A stretch of 14,830 nucleotides of DNA from Candidatus Caccousia avistercoris (GTDB taxonomy: Bacteria; Bacillota; Clostridia; Oscillospirales; Acutalibacteraceae). The DNA lies in assembly GCA_018715025.1 (NCBI GenBank), contig DVMK01000034.1, positions 1 to 14,830 of the forward strand, given 5' to 3'. A program made the position numbers and the translations under genes. Shown here piece after piece: positions 1 to 6,908 of this stretch. Under the pieces are notes generated by a model. That model was not told where the DNA came from. It was given only the letters and a program-made list of their open reading frames with translations, and did no database searches. Within the stretch, counting starts at the first letter, position 1. Every line of letters begins with the position of its first letter.

Positions 1-419
1 ACATGGCCCTCATAGCGGAAATACTGCCCGGCCCGGCAGTCTATGCCGTACACCCAGGGGATGGGGTCCTCCGCCGTGCCCGCGTGCTCCGGCTGAATGG
101 GCCGGTACACCGCCAGCATCCCCTCCCCGTGGGGCGGCTGGTGGGGCTGGGGTGTGACGCTTTCAGGCACAACCCGGTACAGGGCGCCCCCGTCGCTCAG
201 GACGGTGTTCCGCTTCAGCGGCTTCCCGGCCGCCAGCACCTCCTCCCAGGCGGGGAACAGGCGGGGCATGGCCAGCGCCTGCCCGTCCGTGAGGGCGTCC
301 ATCGAAGCGGCAAGCATCCTGGCCAGGGCGGCCGTTTCCCGGGCCAGCGCAATCTTTTCCGCCTCCTCCCGTTCCGCGGCCCGCTGGGCGGCAATGCTGG
401 TTTCCTTGTGGTACATCAT
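1..419 (-). CDS. Fibre-associated protein, incomplete at its C-terminus
   Basis: An open frame starts at ATG 419 (sharing ATGA with the fibre stop, AGGAGGG about 8 nt upstream) and runs off the left edge after 139 codons. It begins MMYHKETSIAAQRAAEREEA, then a charged helix (residues about 10-45). A segment LFPAWEEVLAAGKPLKRNTVLSDGGALYRVV (55-84) follows, with the pattern of small carbohydrate-binding (CBM5/12-like) domains. Next comes YRPIQPEHAGTAEDPIPWVYG (105-125), a motif I associate with tail proteins of Clostridia prophages placed after the fibre. Its role is probably in surface attachment. The rest lies outside the window. Confidence 0.8.
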   Translation of the reverse strand, partial: MMYHKETSIAAQRAAEREEAEKIALARETAALARMLAASMDALTDGQALAMPRLFPAWEEVLAAGKPLKRNTVLSDGGALYRVVPESVTPQPHQPPHGEGMLAVYRPIQPEHAGTAEDPIPWVYGIDCRAGQYFRYEGH

Positions 420-1675
420 TCAAAATTCCCTCCTATGGACGACACATAGCAGGCCCCGGAGGCGCCGCCCCGGCTCAGGCTCACCCGCAGGTTTACGCCC
501 CACTGGGCCGCCGTTTTCGTCTTGTTGGTGAAAAAATGCTTCTGCCCGGTGAGGGCCTTCTGGGTAATCTCCTCCCAGGCAGGGCTGGCGTCGTTGGCGT
601 TGTTGCAGATTTCCACCTTCAGGGCGGAACCGGCGGGGAAGCTCCCCTGAATATTCACCACGCACCGGTCCGGCATAGCGTCCGCCGCCATGGGCGCGGC
701 CAGCGTGAAGCCCAGGCTGGCGACGGATTTGGTGAAGGTCTGCGTGCGGGTGCAGCCGGCCCCGTCCGGATCCGTGGCGGTTATGGCGAGGGTGTGGCTG
801 CCGTTGAGCACATTCCGCCAGGTGGCCGCCGGGATGGCAAGGGTGTTCTGGCTGCCCAGCGTCACGTTGTAGGTGTGCAGAACGGTATTATCCAGCTTTT
901 CCGTCACGGTGACCGTGTCCTTGTCCTCATCGGTGACCGTGTACCGGTACGAGGGGGCTGTCTCCCCAAAGGTTCCCAGGCTTCCGTTGGAGCCTGAGAT
1001 TACCGGGTCCTGGTTGGCGTACAGAGAGCCGTCCGCCAGCACATACAGGGAGGAGGGCACCACCAGGGCCGGGCGCACGCCCAGGCGCAGGGTGGCCATG
1101 TAGTAGTAGGTGGCCCCGGAGGATCGGATCACCCGCACGTCGTCCGCCGTGTTGGAATCCGGCGAGCGGGTCCACCAATCCGCCCGGAAACCGTCCAGGT
1201 AGGCGGTGCGCTTTGTCTCGCTGTTGTTGGAAAGCCCCGTAAAGTACGAGAGACAGGCCCCGTCCGCCGGCACGCCGGATTGATCCTTGATGCCCAGCTC
1301 ATAGGAGGAGGGCAGGAACACCCGGCAGGAAAGGCCGTTGGCCCCGCTTTGGTTCGAGCCGGTGTTCCCCCCGTTTTTCCGGTAAGGCAGCTTAATCTGT
1401 TTGATTTTTGCACGGATATCCGCCTGAATGGTATTCAGGAATTCCCCGTTTAAAAAGGAATGGACTGCGCTGGATTCGTATTTGTTCACCGCAGAGGTGT
1501 GCCACTGGCGGTTTTCCAGCAGCGCCTCCCGCAGCAGCCAGGTGCCGTCGCAGCTGGCGTCGTAAAGGGAGGAGGGCTTCCCCTGGTGGACGATCCGGTA
1601 TTCCGCCAGCGCGTCCCCTTCCCTGATTTTCACCAGGCTGCCCACCGCCTTGTTTCCAATTCGTTCCTGCGCCAT
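416..1675 (-). CDS. Fibre protein with lectin-like and Ig-like domains
   Basis: This 419-residue protein is likely the receptor-binding fibre. Residues about 10-207 match the pattern of the C-type-lectin-like DUF6273 domain: RIVHQGKPS, then SAVHSFLNGEFLNTI, DWWTRSPDSN at 166-175, and closing LRLGVRPALVV. Residues about 222-317 are an Ig-like repeat of the type PVISGSNGSLGTF...YTVTDEDKDTVTVTEKLD...NGSHTLAITATD...TFTKSV, common in Clostridia tail proteins. The C-terminus (318-419) is beta-rich and unrecognised. GAGGTGAG precedes the ATG; the stop shares ATGA with the next gene. Part of the lectin domain is locally more AT-rich than its neighbours, suggesting module exchange. Confidence 0.85.
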   Translation of the reverse strand: MAQERIGNKAVGSLVKIREGDALAEYRIVHQGKPSSLYDASCDGTWLLREALLENRQWHTSAVNKYESSAVHSFLNGEFLNTIQADIRAKIKQIKLPYRKNGGNTGSNQSGANGLSCRVFLPSSYELGIKDQSGVPADGACLSYFTGLSNNSETKRTAYLDGFRADWWTRSPDSNTADDVRVIRSSGATYYYMATLRLGVRPALVVPSSLYVLADGSLYANQDPVISGSNGSLGTFGETAPSYRYTVTDEDKDTVTVTEKLDNTVLHTYNVTLGSQNTLAIPAATWRNVLNGSHTLAITATDPDGAGCTRTQTFTKSVASLGFTLAAPMAADAMPDRCVVNIQGSFPAGSALKVEICNNANDASPAWEEITQKALTGQKHFFTNKTKTAAQWGVNLRVSLSRGGASGACYVSSIGGNFE

Positions 1676-1683
1676 GGCTCACC

Positions 1684-2040
1684 TCAGCATTCCAGGCGCT
1701 TCTGCGCCTTGTTGTACACGCCGCCCGTCACCTTCACCCCCGCCAGAGAGCTGAACGCCACGCTGAAGGGGTTGCCGGTAATGTCGGAAAACACCGCGTC
1801 CCACAGGGTGGCAATCTGCGAAGTGTTCTCTGCCGCCGCAGCCTGAAGCTCTTCCAGCACGGCAGAAACCTCCTCCAGCTTCGCCAGCTCTGCCACCTGC
1901 TCCGCCAAAGCGGCCACCGCGTCGGCGTTGGCCTTCAGCTGGGCGTCTGTCTTTTCCGTCACCTCGTTCACCACCGCCAGGTCGTAATATTCCTCCGGCA
2001 GCGGAAGGGGCAGATCATAATAGATCGTCCGATTCGGCAT
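1684..2040 (-). CDS. Small coiled-coil tail protein
   Basis: A 118-residue protein with a tyrosine-rich start (TIYYDLPLPLPEEYYDL) followed by an Ala/Glu/Leu/Val heptad stretch at about residues 27-75 (AVAALAEQVAELAKLEEVSAVL), likely a trimeric coiled coil. The C-terminal part (VFSDITGNPFSVAFSSLAGVKVTGGVYNKAQKRLEC) is a small ordered end. I do not recognise a named family. Position between XkdU and the fibre suggests an adaptor or shaft that attaches the fibre to the baseplate. ATG at 2040 has AGGTGA about 8 nt upstream, inside xkdU. Confidence 0.75.
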   Translation of the reverse strand: MPNRTIYYDLPLPLPEEYYDLAVVNEVTEKTDAQLKANADAVAALAEQVAELAKLEEVSAVLEELQAAAAENTSQIATLWDAVFSDITGNPFSVAFSSLAGVKVTGGVYNKAQKRLEC

Positions 2041-2575
2041 GGGAAATCACCTCGTTTCTCAAATTTTCCTGGGTGTAGGCGGCCAGTTCCCCGTGGGTCA
2101 GCCCGGCCAGAAGCCGGTGAGGGTTCCGCTTCAAATCCAGGTCGATTACCAGATGGGCGGGGGCTGTGCGCTCCAGCAGCGCGGCGGCCTCCTGCAGGCG
2201 CGAACCGGCGGAAAGGGCCAGCCGCACCCGCAGCGTGTACCCCTGCAGCTCCGCCTGCGCCGCGCCGGGGCCGCACAGGGATTCCAGCTGCCTGCGCAGC
2301 ACCGCCAGGGTGAAGGGCAGCTGCTCGCTCACCCTGGCCTTTACCCGGAACCGCCGTTCCTCCAGCGTTTCCGTTCCCTTGGGCTGTATGCCCAAAAGCT
2401 CTTCCCAGCGGGCGACGCCCCAGGGGCCCGCCGTGTCCAGAAATTGATTGTCCAGCGCCTGGTCCGCTTCCTGCCACAGGGCGGAAAACAGCGCCTGCTG
2501 CCCGGCGGCAATGGCCTGGAATTCCCGGTACCCGCGCAGCGCCGGGGGCAGGTACGCCAGCATGCTACGATCCAT
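2015..2575 (-). CDS. xkdU: Tail protein XkdU (DUF2313/YmfQ-like)
   Basis: At 186 residues it matches DUF2313/YmfQ-type proteins that always follow baseplate J in PBSX- and Mu-like tails (gp48 equivalent). Conserved features are MLAYLPPALRGYREFQAI at the start and TAGPWGVARWEELLGIQP near residues 48-65. Next come RRFRVKARVSEQLPFTLAVLR, a helix, and a strand APAHLVIDLDL. It is thought to link the wedge to the fibres. It overlaps xkdT by 11 bp. The C-terminal 25 codons overlap the next gene by 26 bp. Confidence 0.92.
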   Translation of the reverse strand: MDRSMLAYLPPALRGYREFQAIAAGQQALFSALWQEADQALDNQFLDTAGPWGVARWEELLGIQPKGTETLEERRFRVKARVSEQLPFTLAVLRRQLESLCGPGAAQAELQGYTLRVRLALSAGSRLQEAAALLERTAPAHLVIDLDLKRNPHRLLAGLTHGELAAYTQENLRNEVISHAESDDLL

Positions 2576-3782
2576 ACACCGCCCCCCTCACCGGAATCTC
2601 CTCTTCCCCCAGCAGCAAATTGCCTTCCCCGCCGTTCAGCCTGGCAAAGGTTACGTCCAGCACGCCGGGGCAGGCCAGCAGGCGGCTTTCCACCACGCTG
2701 CGGCGCACCGTAAGCCCGCCCTGGGCCCCGGCCCACCCCCGGCGCAGCTCTTCCAGGCAGCCGTCCACCGCTTCCTCCAGGTAGGAACGGCACTCGTCCC
2801 AGCCCCAGCCCTCTTCAAACACCAGGCCGGCTTCCACGTCCACCGGGATTTCCCGCACCCCGGCCACGGTGACGAAATGGCCCATGGGGGCGAAGCCTGC
2901 CCCCTCCCCGTGCTCCCCGTCCGGGTCCACCGCCTGCTGCACCTGGGCCACCAGCTCCTGCGAGGGCTGGCGGAAGGTGCTGTCCAGAATTACCAGCCGC
3001 ACGGCGCCCCCGGTGGTGAGCAGGCCCTCCCCGGCGGCCAGGGCGGTCTTGTCCAGCCAGTCCAGCACCGGCTGGGGGGTGTCCTCCGGCAGGGCGCTCC
3101 GCCAGCCCTCCCACTCTGCCGGGGGCAGAAAATCCTCCGGGGAAAGGCCGCCGTTCCAGGCCCGGTACACCCGCACGCCGCCCACGCCCGGCAAGGCCCC
3201 CGTCTTTTCCTGGTAGTCGGCCCGGTTGCCCCCGAAGGCCTGGGCCCGGAAGCTTTCCAGGTAACGGCTGCGGAATTCCTCCGTGCCCTCCTCGTCCTCC
3301 CCCGGCACCAGCAGCCCGGCCAGCCTGGCCTCTGTCAGGCCCGGCACATATTCCACCGGGGACAAAGCCCCCGCGGCGCTGTTCCCGGCGGAACCGGCCG
3401 TCTCGCACACCAGGCGGAAGGCCCCTTCCCCCAAGGGCTCCCCCAGCGTGAACAGAAAATCCCCCTGGCGGAACCTGGCCCCCTGGGGCAGGGCTGCGTC
3501 CGCGGGGGTGAACTCGCCCCGGAACACCGCCCGGGTGGCGGGGCGGGGCTCCATGCCCCGCTCTCTGGCCCGCTGGATCAGGTACGGGCGGGAAGCCGTG
3601 TCCCCAAAGGTTTCCCGCAGGACCGTGTCCAGCTGCAGGTACAGGTTTTGGGCCTCCGCCGCGGCGGGGGCCTGGCCGTACCAGAGGACGGAGCCCTCCC
3701 GGGTGTCCAGGCCCGGGTGCTCGGCCAGGGCCGCCTCCATCATGGATTGAAGAAGCCCTTCATAGGTAATCCCCTCATACAC
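2565..3782 (-). CDS. xkdT: Baseplate J-like protein (XkdT)
   Basis: This 405-residue protein is the baseplate J/gp47-type wedge protein of contractile tails. The N-terminus YEGITYEGLLQSMM and the following helix with GSVLWYGQAPAAAEAQNLYLQL are family hallmarks. The middle has the FRGEFTPADAALPQGARFRQGD-type strands, then RSRYLESFRAQAFGGNRADYQEKT, which is the most conserved segment. The C-terminal part contains VTVAGVREIPVDVEAGLV and closes GLTVRRSVVESRLLACPGV. The start is GTG at 3782 with AGGAGGTGG upstream; it overlaps XkdS by 8 bp. The protein is complete and close to usual length. Confidence 0.95.
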   Translation of the reverse strand: MYEGITYEGLLQSMMEAALAEHPGLDTREGSVLWYGQAPAAAEAQNLYLQLDTVLRETFGDTASRPYLIQRARERGMEPRPATRAVFRGEFTPADAALPQGARFRQGDFLFTLGEPLGEGAFRLVCETAGSAGNSAAGALSPVEYVPGLTEARLAGLLVPGEDEEGTEEFRSRYLESFRAQAFGGNRADYQEKTGALPGVGGVRVYRAWNGGLSPEDFLPPAEWEGWRSALPEDTPQPVLDWLDKTALAAGEGLLTTGGAVRLVILDSTFRQPSQELVAQVQQAVDPDGEHGEGAGFAPMGHFVTVAGVREIPVDVEAGLVFEEGWGWDECRSYLEEAVDGCLEELRRGWAGAQGGLTVRRSVVESRLLACPGVLDVTFARLNGGEGNLLLGEEEIPVRGAVYGS

Positions 3783-4179
3783 GGGAAATCTCCACCTCCT
3801 TTTCCGCCGGGAAGTCCCCCAGCGCCGTCTGCACCGTGAAAGAGGCGGTCACGCGGCCCCGCTGCACGGCAAAGCCGAACCCCTCCACGCCGGTGATGCG
3901 GCTGTCCTGAAGCAGCGCCTCCCGGATGCGCCGTTCCAGCTCCGGCAAAACAAAGGGGATGGGCCGGCCGAACAGGTCTGCCAGCTCCACCCCGTAATTC
4001 CAGCTGTGGATCAGGTTTTCATACCGCTCCACCTGCAGGATCAGAAACACCGCCTGGCGCAGGGCGTCCAGTCCGTCTACCGTGCCGCCCACCCGCCCTT
4101 CCTTCCAAAGGCGCAGCGTTTTGGTGGGCGGCGCGTCCGCCGCAGGCCCCGGCAGCCCGGCCCCGCTTGTTGGAATCAT
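3775..4179 (-). CDS. xkdS: Baseplate wedge protein XkdS (DUF2634, gp25-like)
   Basis: A 134-residue protein with DGLDALRQAVFLILQVERYENLIHSWNYGVELADLFG, the conserved core of DUF2634/XkdS and related to gp25-like baseplate wedge proteins. A later GxGFAVQRGRVTASFTVQT strand pair matches the family fold. It would connect the hub to the wedge and start sheath assembly. The Pro/Ala-rich N-terminus (about 20 residues) is a variable extension. ATG at 4179 overlaps the previous stop by 4 bp. Confidence 0.9.
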   Translation of the reverse strand: MIPTSGAGLPGPAADAPPTKTLRLWKEGRVGGTVDGLDALRQAVFLILQVERYENLIHSWNYGVELADLFGRPIPFVLPELERRIREALLQDSRITGVEGFGFAVQRGRVTASFTVQTALGDFPAEKEVEISRV

Positions 4180-4439
4180 CCTTCTCCCCCCAATTGATCC
4201 AAAATGTAAAAGGCGCCGCCCCCCTGAACCCGCAGCAGGGCCACCTGGTCCCCGGGCTGCAGGGCGGACAGGCGCTTCGGCAAAAGCAGGCGGTCCGTCG
4301 TCAGGGTCAGCTTCCCCTCCAGCCGCACCGCCAGGGGCGCGGCGGAGGAAACCGTGCCGAAGCGCAGCTCTAAGGGCTTTCGAGCCTGCACCGCCTGCAG
4401 GGCCGCCCGCTTCACCAGCTCTACCGCGCTGTCACCCAT
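4176..4439 (-). CDS. xkdR: Baseplate protein XkdR (DUF2577 family)
   Basis: An 87-residue protein with an N-terminal helix (AVELVKRAALQAVQA) and then a small beta barrel pattern (LELRFGTVSSAAPLAVRLEGKLTL, GDQVALLRVQGGGAFYILDQL). This matches DUF2577 in size and in its place between XkdQ and XkdS. The family is thought to form part of the central spike or hub of PBSX-like baseplates. It overlaps XkdQ by 8 bp and shares an ATGA with the next gene, so its translation is probably coupled to both. Confidence 0.88.
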   Translation of the reverse strand: MGDSAVELVKRAALQAVQARKPLELRFGTVSSAAPLAVRLEGKLTLTTDRLLLPKRLSALQPGDQVALLRVQGGGAFYILDQLGGEG

Positions 4440-5376
4440 TGCCGCCCACCCCCTTCAGCGTCAGATCCATGGTATGGCTCCCTTCCCGGAACACATGGCG
4501 GGCGCTTTCCACCGAGAACAGCCCCGCCGCCCCCAGCCCGGGCAGGGAAACCTGCAGGCAGGCTCCCGCCTGCACCGCCGGGCTGCCCAGGGCGTTTTTT
4601 ACCGTCAGCCGTTCCCGGCGGCGGCACAGCGCGGCCAGCAGGGCCGCCGCCTTCTCCCGGGCGCCCAACGGCTCCGGCTCTTTGGCGAAATACTGCAGCA
4701 GCCCCCATTCCTGAATTTTTTCCTCGTCCTTTGCCAAAAACACCTGGCGGCATCCCTTCCGCCCGTCCTCGTACAGAAGCTTTACCTGGTTGTAAGCCCC
4801 TTCCAGGCTGGATTCGTACAGGAATTCCTCCGCGGCCTCCCCGTCCAGCAAAAGGGGCTGCGCCAGGGCGCCCTCCTGCCTGAGGCACAGCAGGCCGAAG
4901 CTGTCGTACAGCACATAGCGCCGCCCGGTGGCCCGCCTGGTTTCCTCCAGCGCGTTGTACAGCATGTCCAGGCAGGGGGTGTCCTCCTCCGTCCCCTGGG
5001 GAATGCGGTAGCCCGTCTCTTCCACCTGGCCGCAGGCCAGCCGGTGCTCCGCCGCCAGGCGGCGCAGCAGGGCCGAGGCCGTCAGCCCCTGATACGACAA
5101 CGTGTCCCTGTTTTTCAGGTAGCGCAGCTGGTCGTAGGCCACCCCCCGCAGCACGCCCCGCCCCGCATAGGACTGGGAGAACAGGTAGCCGCAGAACACC
5201 CCGCGGCCGTCCTCCCGCAGCAGGATCCGCGCCCCCTCCCGCAGCAGGGGCCCCTCCGCCGCCAGAGAGAAGGAAAGCCTGCCCGCGCTGCCGGTTTCCG
5301 TTTCCCACTGCACCCCGTCCAGGGCGGGCAGAAGAAACGCGCGGCCCTGCTGCTCCGCCGTCAGTTCCCAGCTCAT
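4432..5376 (-). CDS. xkdQ: Baseplate hub protein (XkdQ-like)
   Basis: This 314-residue protein matches the XkdQ/YqbQ family, the counterpart of the gp27/gpD-type tail hub that joins the tube to the spike. Early strands (GVQWETETGSAGRLSFSL, ILLREDGRGVFCGYLF) are followed by a middle helix-rich part containing VAYDQLRYLKNRDTLSYQG and a C-terminal part ending in HTMDLTLKGVGG. The open frame extends to 5502 but overlaps XkdP; the ATG at 5376 lies 10 bp after the XkdP stop, has GAGGG upstream, and gives the family length. It overlaps the next gene by 8 bp. Confidence 0.9.
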   Translation of the reverse strand: MSWELTAEQQGRAFLLPALDGVQWETETGSAGRLSFSLAAEGPLLREGARILLREDGRGVFCGYLFSQSYAGRGVLRGVAYDQLRYLKNRDTLSYQGLTASALLRRLAAEHRLACGQVEETGYRIPQGTEEDTPCLDMLYNALEETRRATGRRYVLYDSFGLLCLRQEGALAQPLLLDGEAAEEFLYESSLEGAYNQVKLLYEDGRKGCRQVFLAKDEEKIQEWGLLQYFAKEPEPLGAREKAAALLAALCRRRERLTVKNALGSPAVQAGACLQVSLPGLGAAGLFSVESARHVFREGSHTMDLTLKGVGGNG

Positions 5377-5386
5377 GGGCAGGCCC

Positions 5387-6040
5387 TCAGGGCAAGACCA
5401 GCACCTGCCCCGGATAGATCCGGTTGGGGTTGACGATCTTTTCCTGATTGAGCTGATAAATCTCCCGCCAGCGGGAGCCGTCCCCCAAAAACTGCTTGGC
5501 AATGTTCCACAGGCAATCCCCCTTTTTCACCGTATATTCCGTTGCCTGGGGCGCGGTAGAGGTATCCCGGGGCGGCTGGCCGCCGGAGCCCGCGCCCCCG
5601 GCGGCCGTACCCGCGGCCTTCCAGCCGCCCTGCCTCCACTCCCGCAGGCGCAGGCTCACCAGCACGTCGTCCCCCAGGGCCTCCGCATCCTCCCGGATCT
5701 GGTACTCCTCCAGAACCATGGTCAAATCCGTGCCCCAGCGGAGGGAGCCGTCCTCCCCCATGCGGCTGACAATGAATTGAAAATGACGCTTTTCCCGCTT
5801 GAGCCGATCCCATTTTTCCAGGTAATACCCGATGGGCCTGCGGCCCCGGTTCGCAAAGGGATACCAGCGCTGGGGCAGCAGCGCCTGCAGCTCTGCCTCC
5901 CACAGGCCGGGGGCCCTGGGAAGGTTCAGCTCGCCGCCCTCCAGCAGGTCCAGGGTAAGGTTCCGGCTTTTGGCGGTGAGGCGCAGCCTGCCCGGGGTTA
6001 CGGGAAGCTGTTCCCCATCCAGATACACATGGTACGCCAC
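5387..6040 (-). CDS. xkdP: LysM baseplate/tail protein (XkdP-like)
   Basis: This 217-residue protein has an N-terminal domain (about residues 1-135; strands around VYLDGEQLPVTP and RHFQFIVSRM) typical of XkdP/YqbP. A Gly/Ala-rich linker (about 138-165) follows, then a C-terminal LysM domain (about 168-216) with YTVKKGDCLWNIAKQFLG and NRIYPGQVLVLP. LysM in this position probably binds peptidoglycan-like sugars or anchors the hub rather than acting enzymatically. The start is GTG at 6040, adjacent to the previous stop, with GGAAGGAG 11 nt upstream; the position fits the family N-terminus. It is followed 10 bp later by the hub gene. Confidence 0.92.
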   Translation of the reverse strand: MAYHVYLDGEQLPVTPGRLRLTAKSRNLTLDLLEGGELNLPRAPGLWEAELQALLPQRWYPFANRGRRPIGYYLEKWDRLKREKRHFQFIVSRMGEDGSLRWGTDLTMVLEEYQIREDAEALGDDVLVSLRLREWRQGGWKAAGTAAGGAGSGGQPPRDTSTAPQATEYTVKKGDCLWNIAKQFLGDGSRWREIYQLNQEKIVNPNRIYPGQVLVLP

Positions 6041-6907
6041 TCAGTCCCACACTCCTTCCGGCGCGCCCGCCAGCCCTTCCGCAAAGCGGCGGGCCCACAG
6101 CGCCAGCACGTCCTCCTCCCCCGGCCCGCCGGAGGGGGAGGCTTCCCGTTCCAGGTACAGGCGGGGGCGCCCCGCTTCCCCTGCGGCGGGGAGCGAGGCC
6201 GCTTCCAGCAGCCGTTCTGCGGCCCCAGCGTCCAAAGGCTCCTCCCGCCAGGCTTCCCGGGGCAGGGCGGAACGGCCTGTCCCCGGGGCGGCCCGCCGGG
6301 AAGCCCCCGCAGTCGGAGAAAGCGGGGCCCTTTTCGCCGCCTGGGCTGCGGCGGCCTGGAGCTCAGGGAGAAAGCGGGCCTGCCAAAGGCCCCTTCCCCC
6401 CTGCCCGGCAGGCCGGGGAAGGGATGCCGTCGTCCCCTGCCCCGGTTCGTTCCTCCCCCGCCCTCCAAGGGCGGGAGCCAGCGCCCCCCTGCCCCAGGCA
6501 TACGCCGCCGGGGCGGTTCTCGGGGAAGGGCCCTGCAGCGGGGGGCTGCCCGCCGTTTCCCGGTCGCCGGCCCTGCGGGGCTCCCTTCTCGGCCGGTTCG
6601 CCTGGGAACGGCCCCAAGCTGCGGAAGCCGGTTCTCCCACCAAAAGCCGAAGTACGTTCTCTCTGTCCTCCGGGGCGGCGTTCCCCCTTGGGCGGGCCTC
6701 CGCTTTCCCCGGGGTTCCCGCCCGCAGGCCGCCCCCGGCAGGCGGCGCGGCTCCCGCTGCCAAAGCGGCGGGCGTGTTCAGGGCGGCGGGCCGGGCAGGA
6801 ACCCACAGCCGCAGGAAGAAAAGCGCCGCGCCCCGAGCCAGGGCAGGGCGGGCCAGCGCCAGCCGCCGGGCCGCCCGGTTTCGCCCGTTTTCTGCCGCAG
6901 CTTTCAT
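6041..6907 (-). CDS. Short low-complexity protein in the tape-measure slot
   Basis: This 288-residue protein sits exactly where PBSX-like phages encode the tape-measure protein, between the chaperones and XkdP. I do not recognise its family. Ala, Arg, Gly and Pro make up about 60% of residues by hand count, with no long coiled coil, no repeat and no lysozyme or peptidase domain. Residues 20-37 (ARPALARGAALFFLRLWV) form a short hydrophobic, arginine-flanked segment. The last 45 residues (RLYLERE, then DVLALWARRFAEGLAG) look more ordered. The start is well supported: ATG at 6907 with AAGGAGG 6 nt upstream, 1 bp after the chaperone stop. The stop touches the next start. It may be a very short tape measure, a replacement or a remnant. 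Confidence 0.7.
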   Translation of the reverse strand: MKAAAENGRNRAARRLALARPALARGAALFFLRLWVPARPAALNTPAALAAGAAPPAGGGLRAGTPGKAEARPRGNAAPEDRENVLRLLVGEPASAAWGRSQANRPRREPRRAGDRETAGSPPLQGPSPRTAPAAYAWGRGALAPALGGRGRNEPGQGTTASLPRPAGQGGRGLWQARFLPELQAAAAQAAKRAPLSPTAGASRRAAPGTGRSALPREAWREEPLDAGAAERLLEAASLPAAGEAGRPRLYLEREASPSGGPGEEDVLALWARRFAEGLAGAPEGVWD

Positions 6908-6908
6908 G

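Noticed and set aside
163..423. Minus-strand 86-codon frame at the left edge
   Set aside because: It is Gly/Arg-rich and in a different phase from the frame that begins at 419, which has a strong SD, an ATGA overlap and recognisable tail-protein motifs and stays open to the edge.
2448..3839. Plus-strand open frame of 463 codons opposite xkdT
   Set aside because: It lies antisense to a clear baseplate J gene and its translation is low-complexity Pro/Gly/His/Gln-rich, so it is a shadow.
6363..6806. Alternative minus-strand frame inside the tape-measure slot as the true gene
   Set aside because: It has no SD and leaves about 100-300 bp unused on each side, whereas the 6041-6907 frame starts right after the chaperone with a strong SD and ends at the XkdP start.
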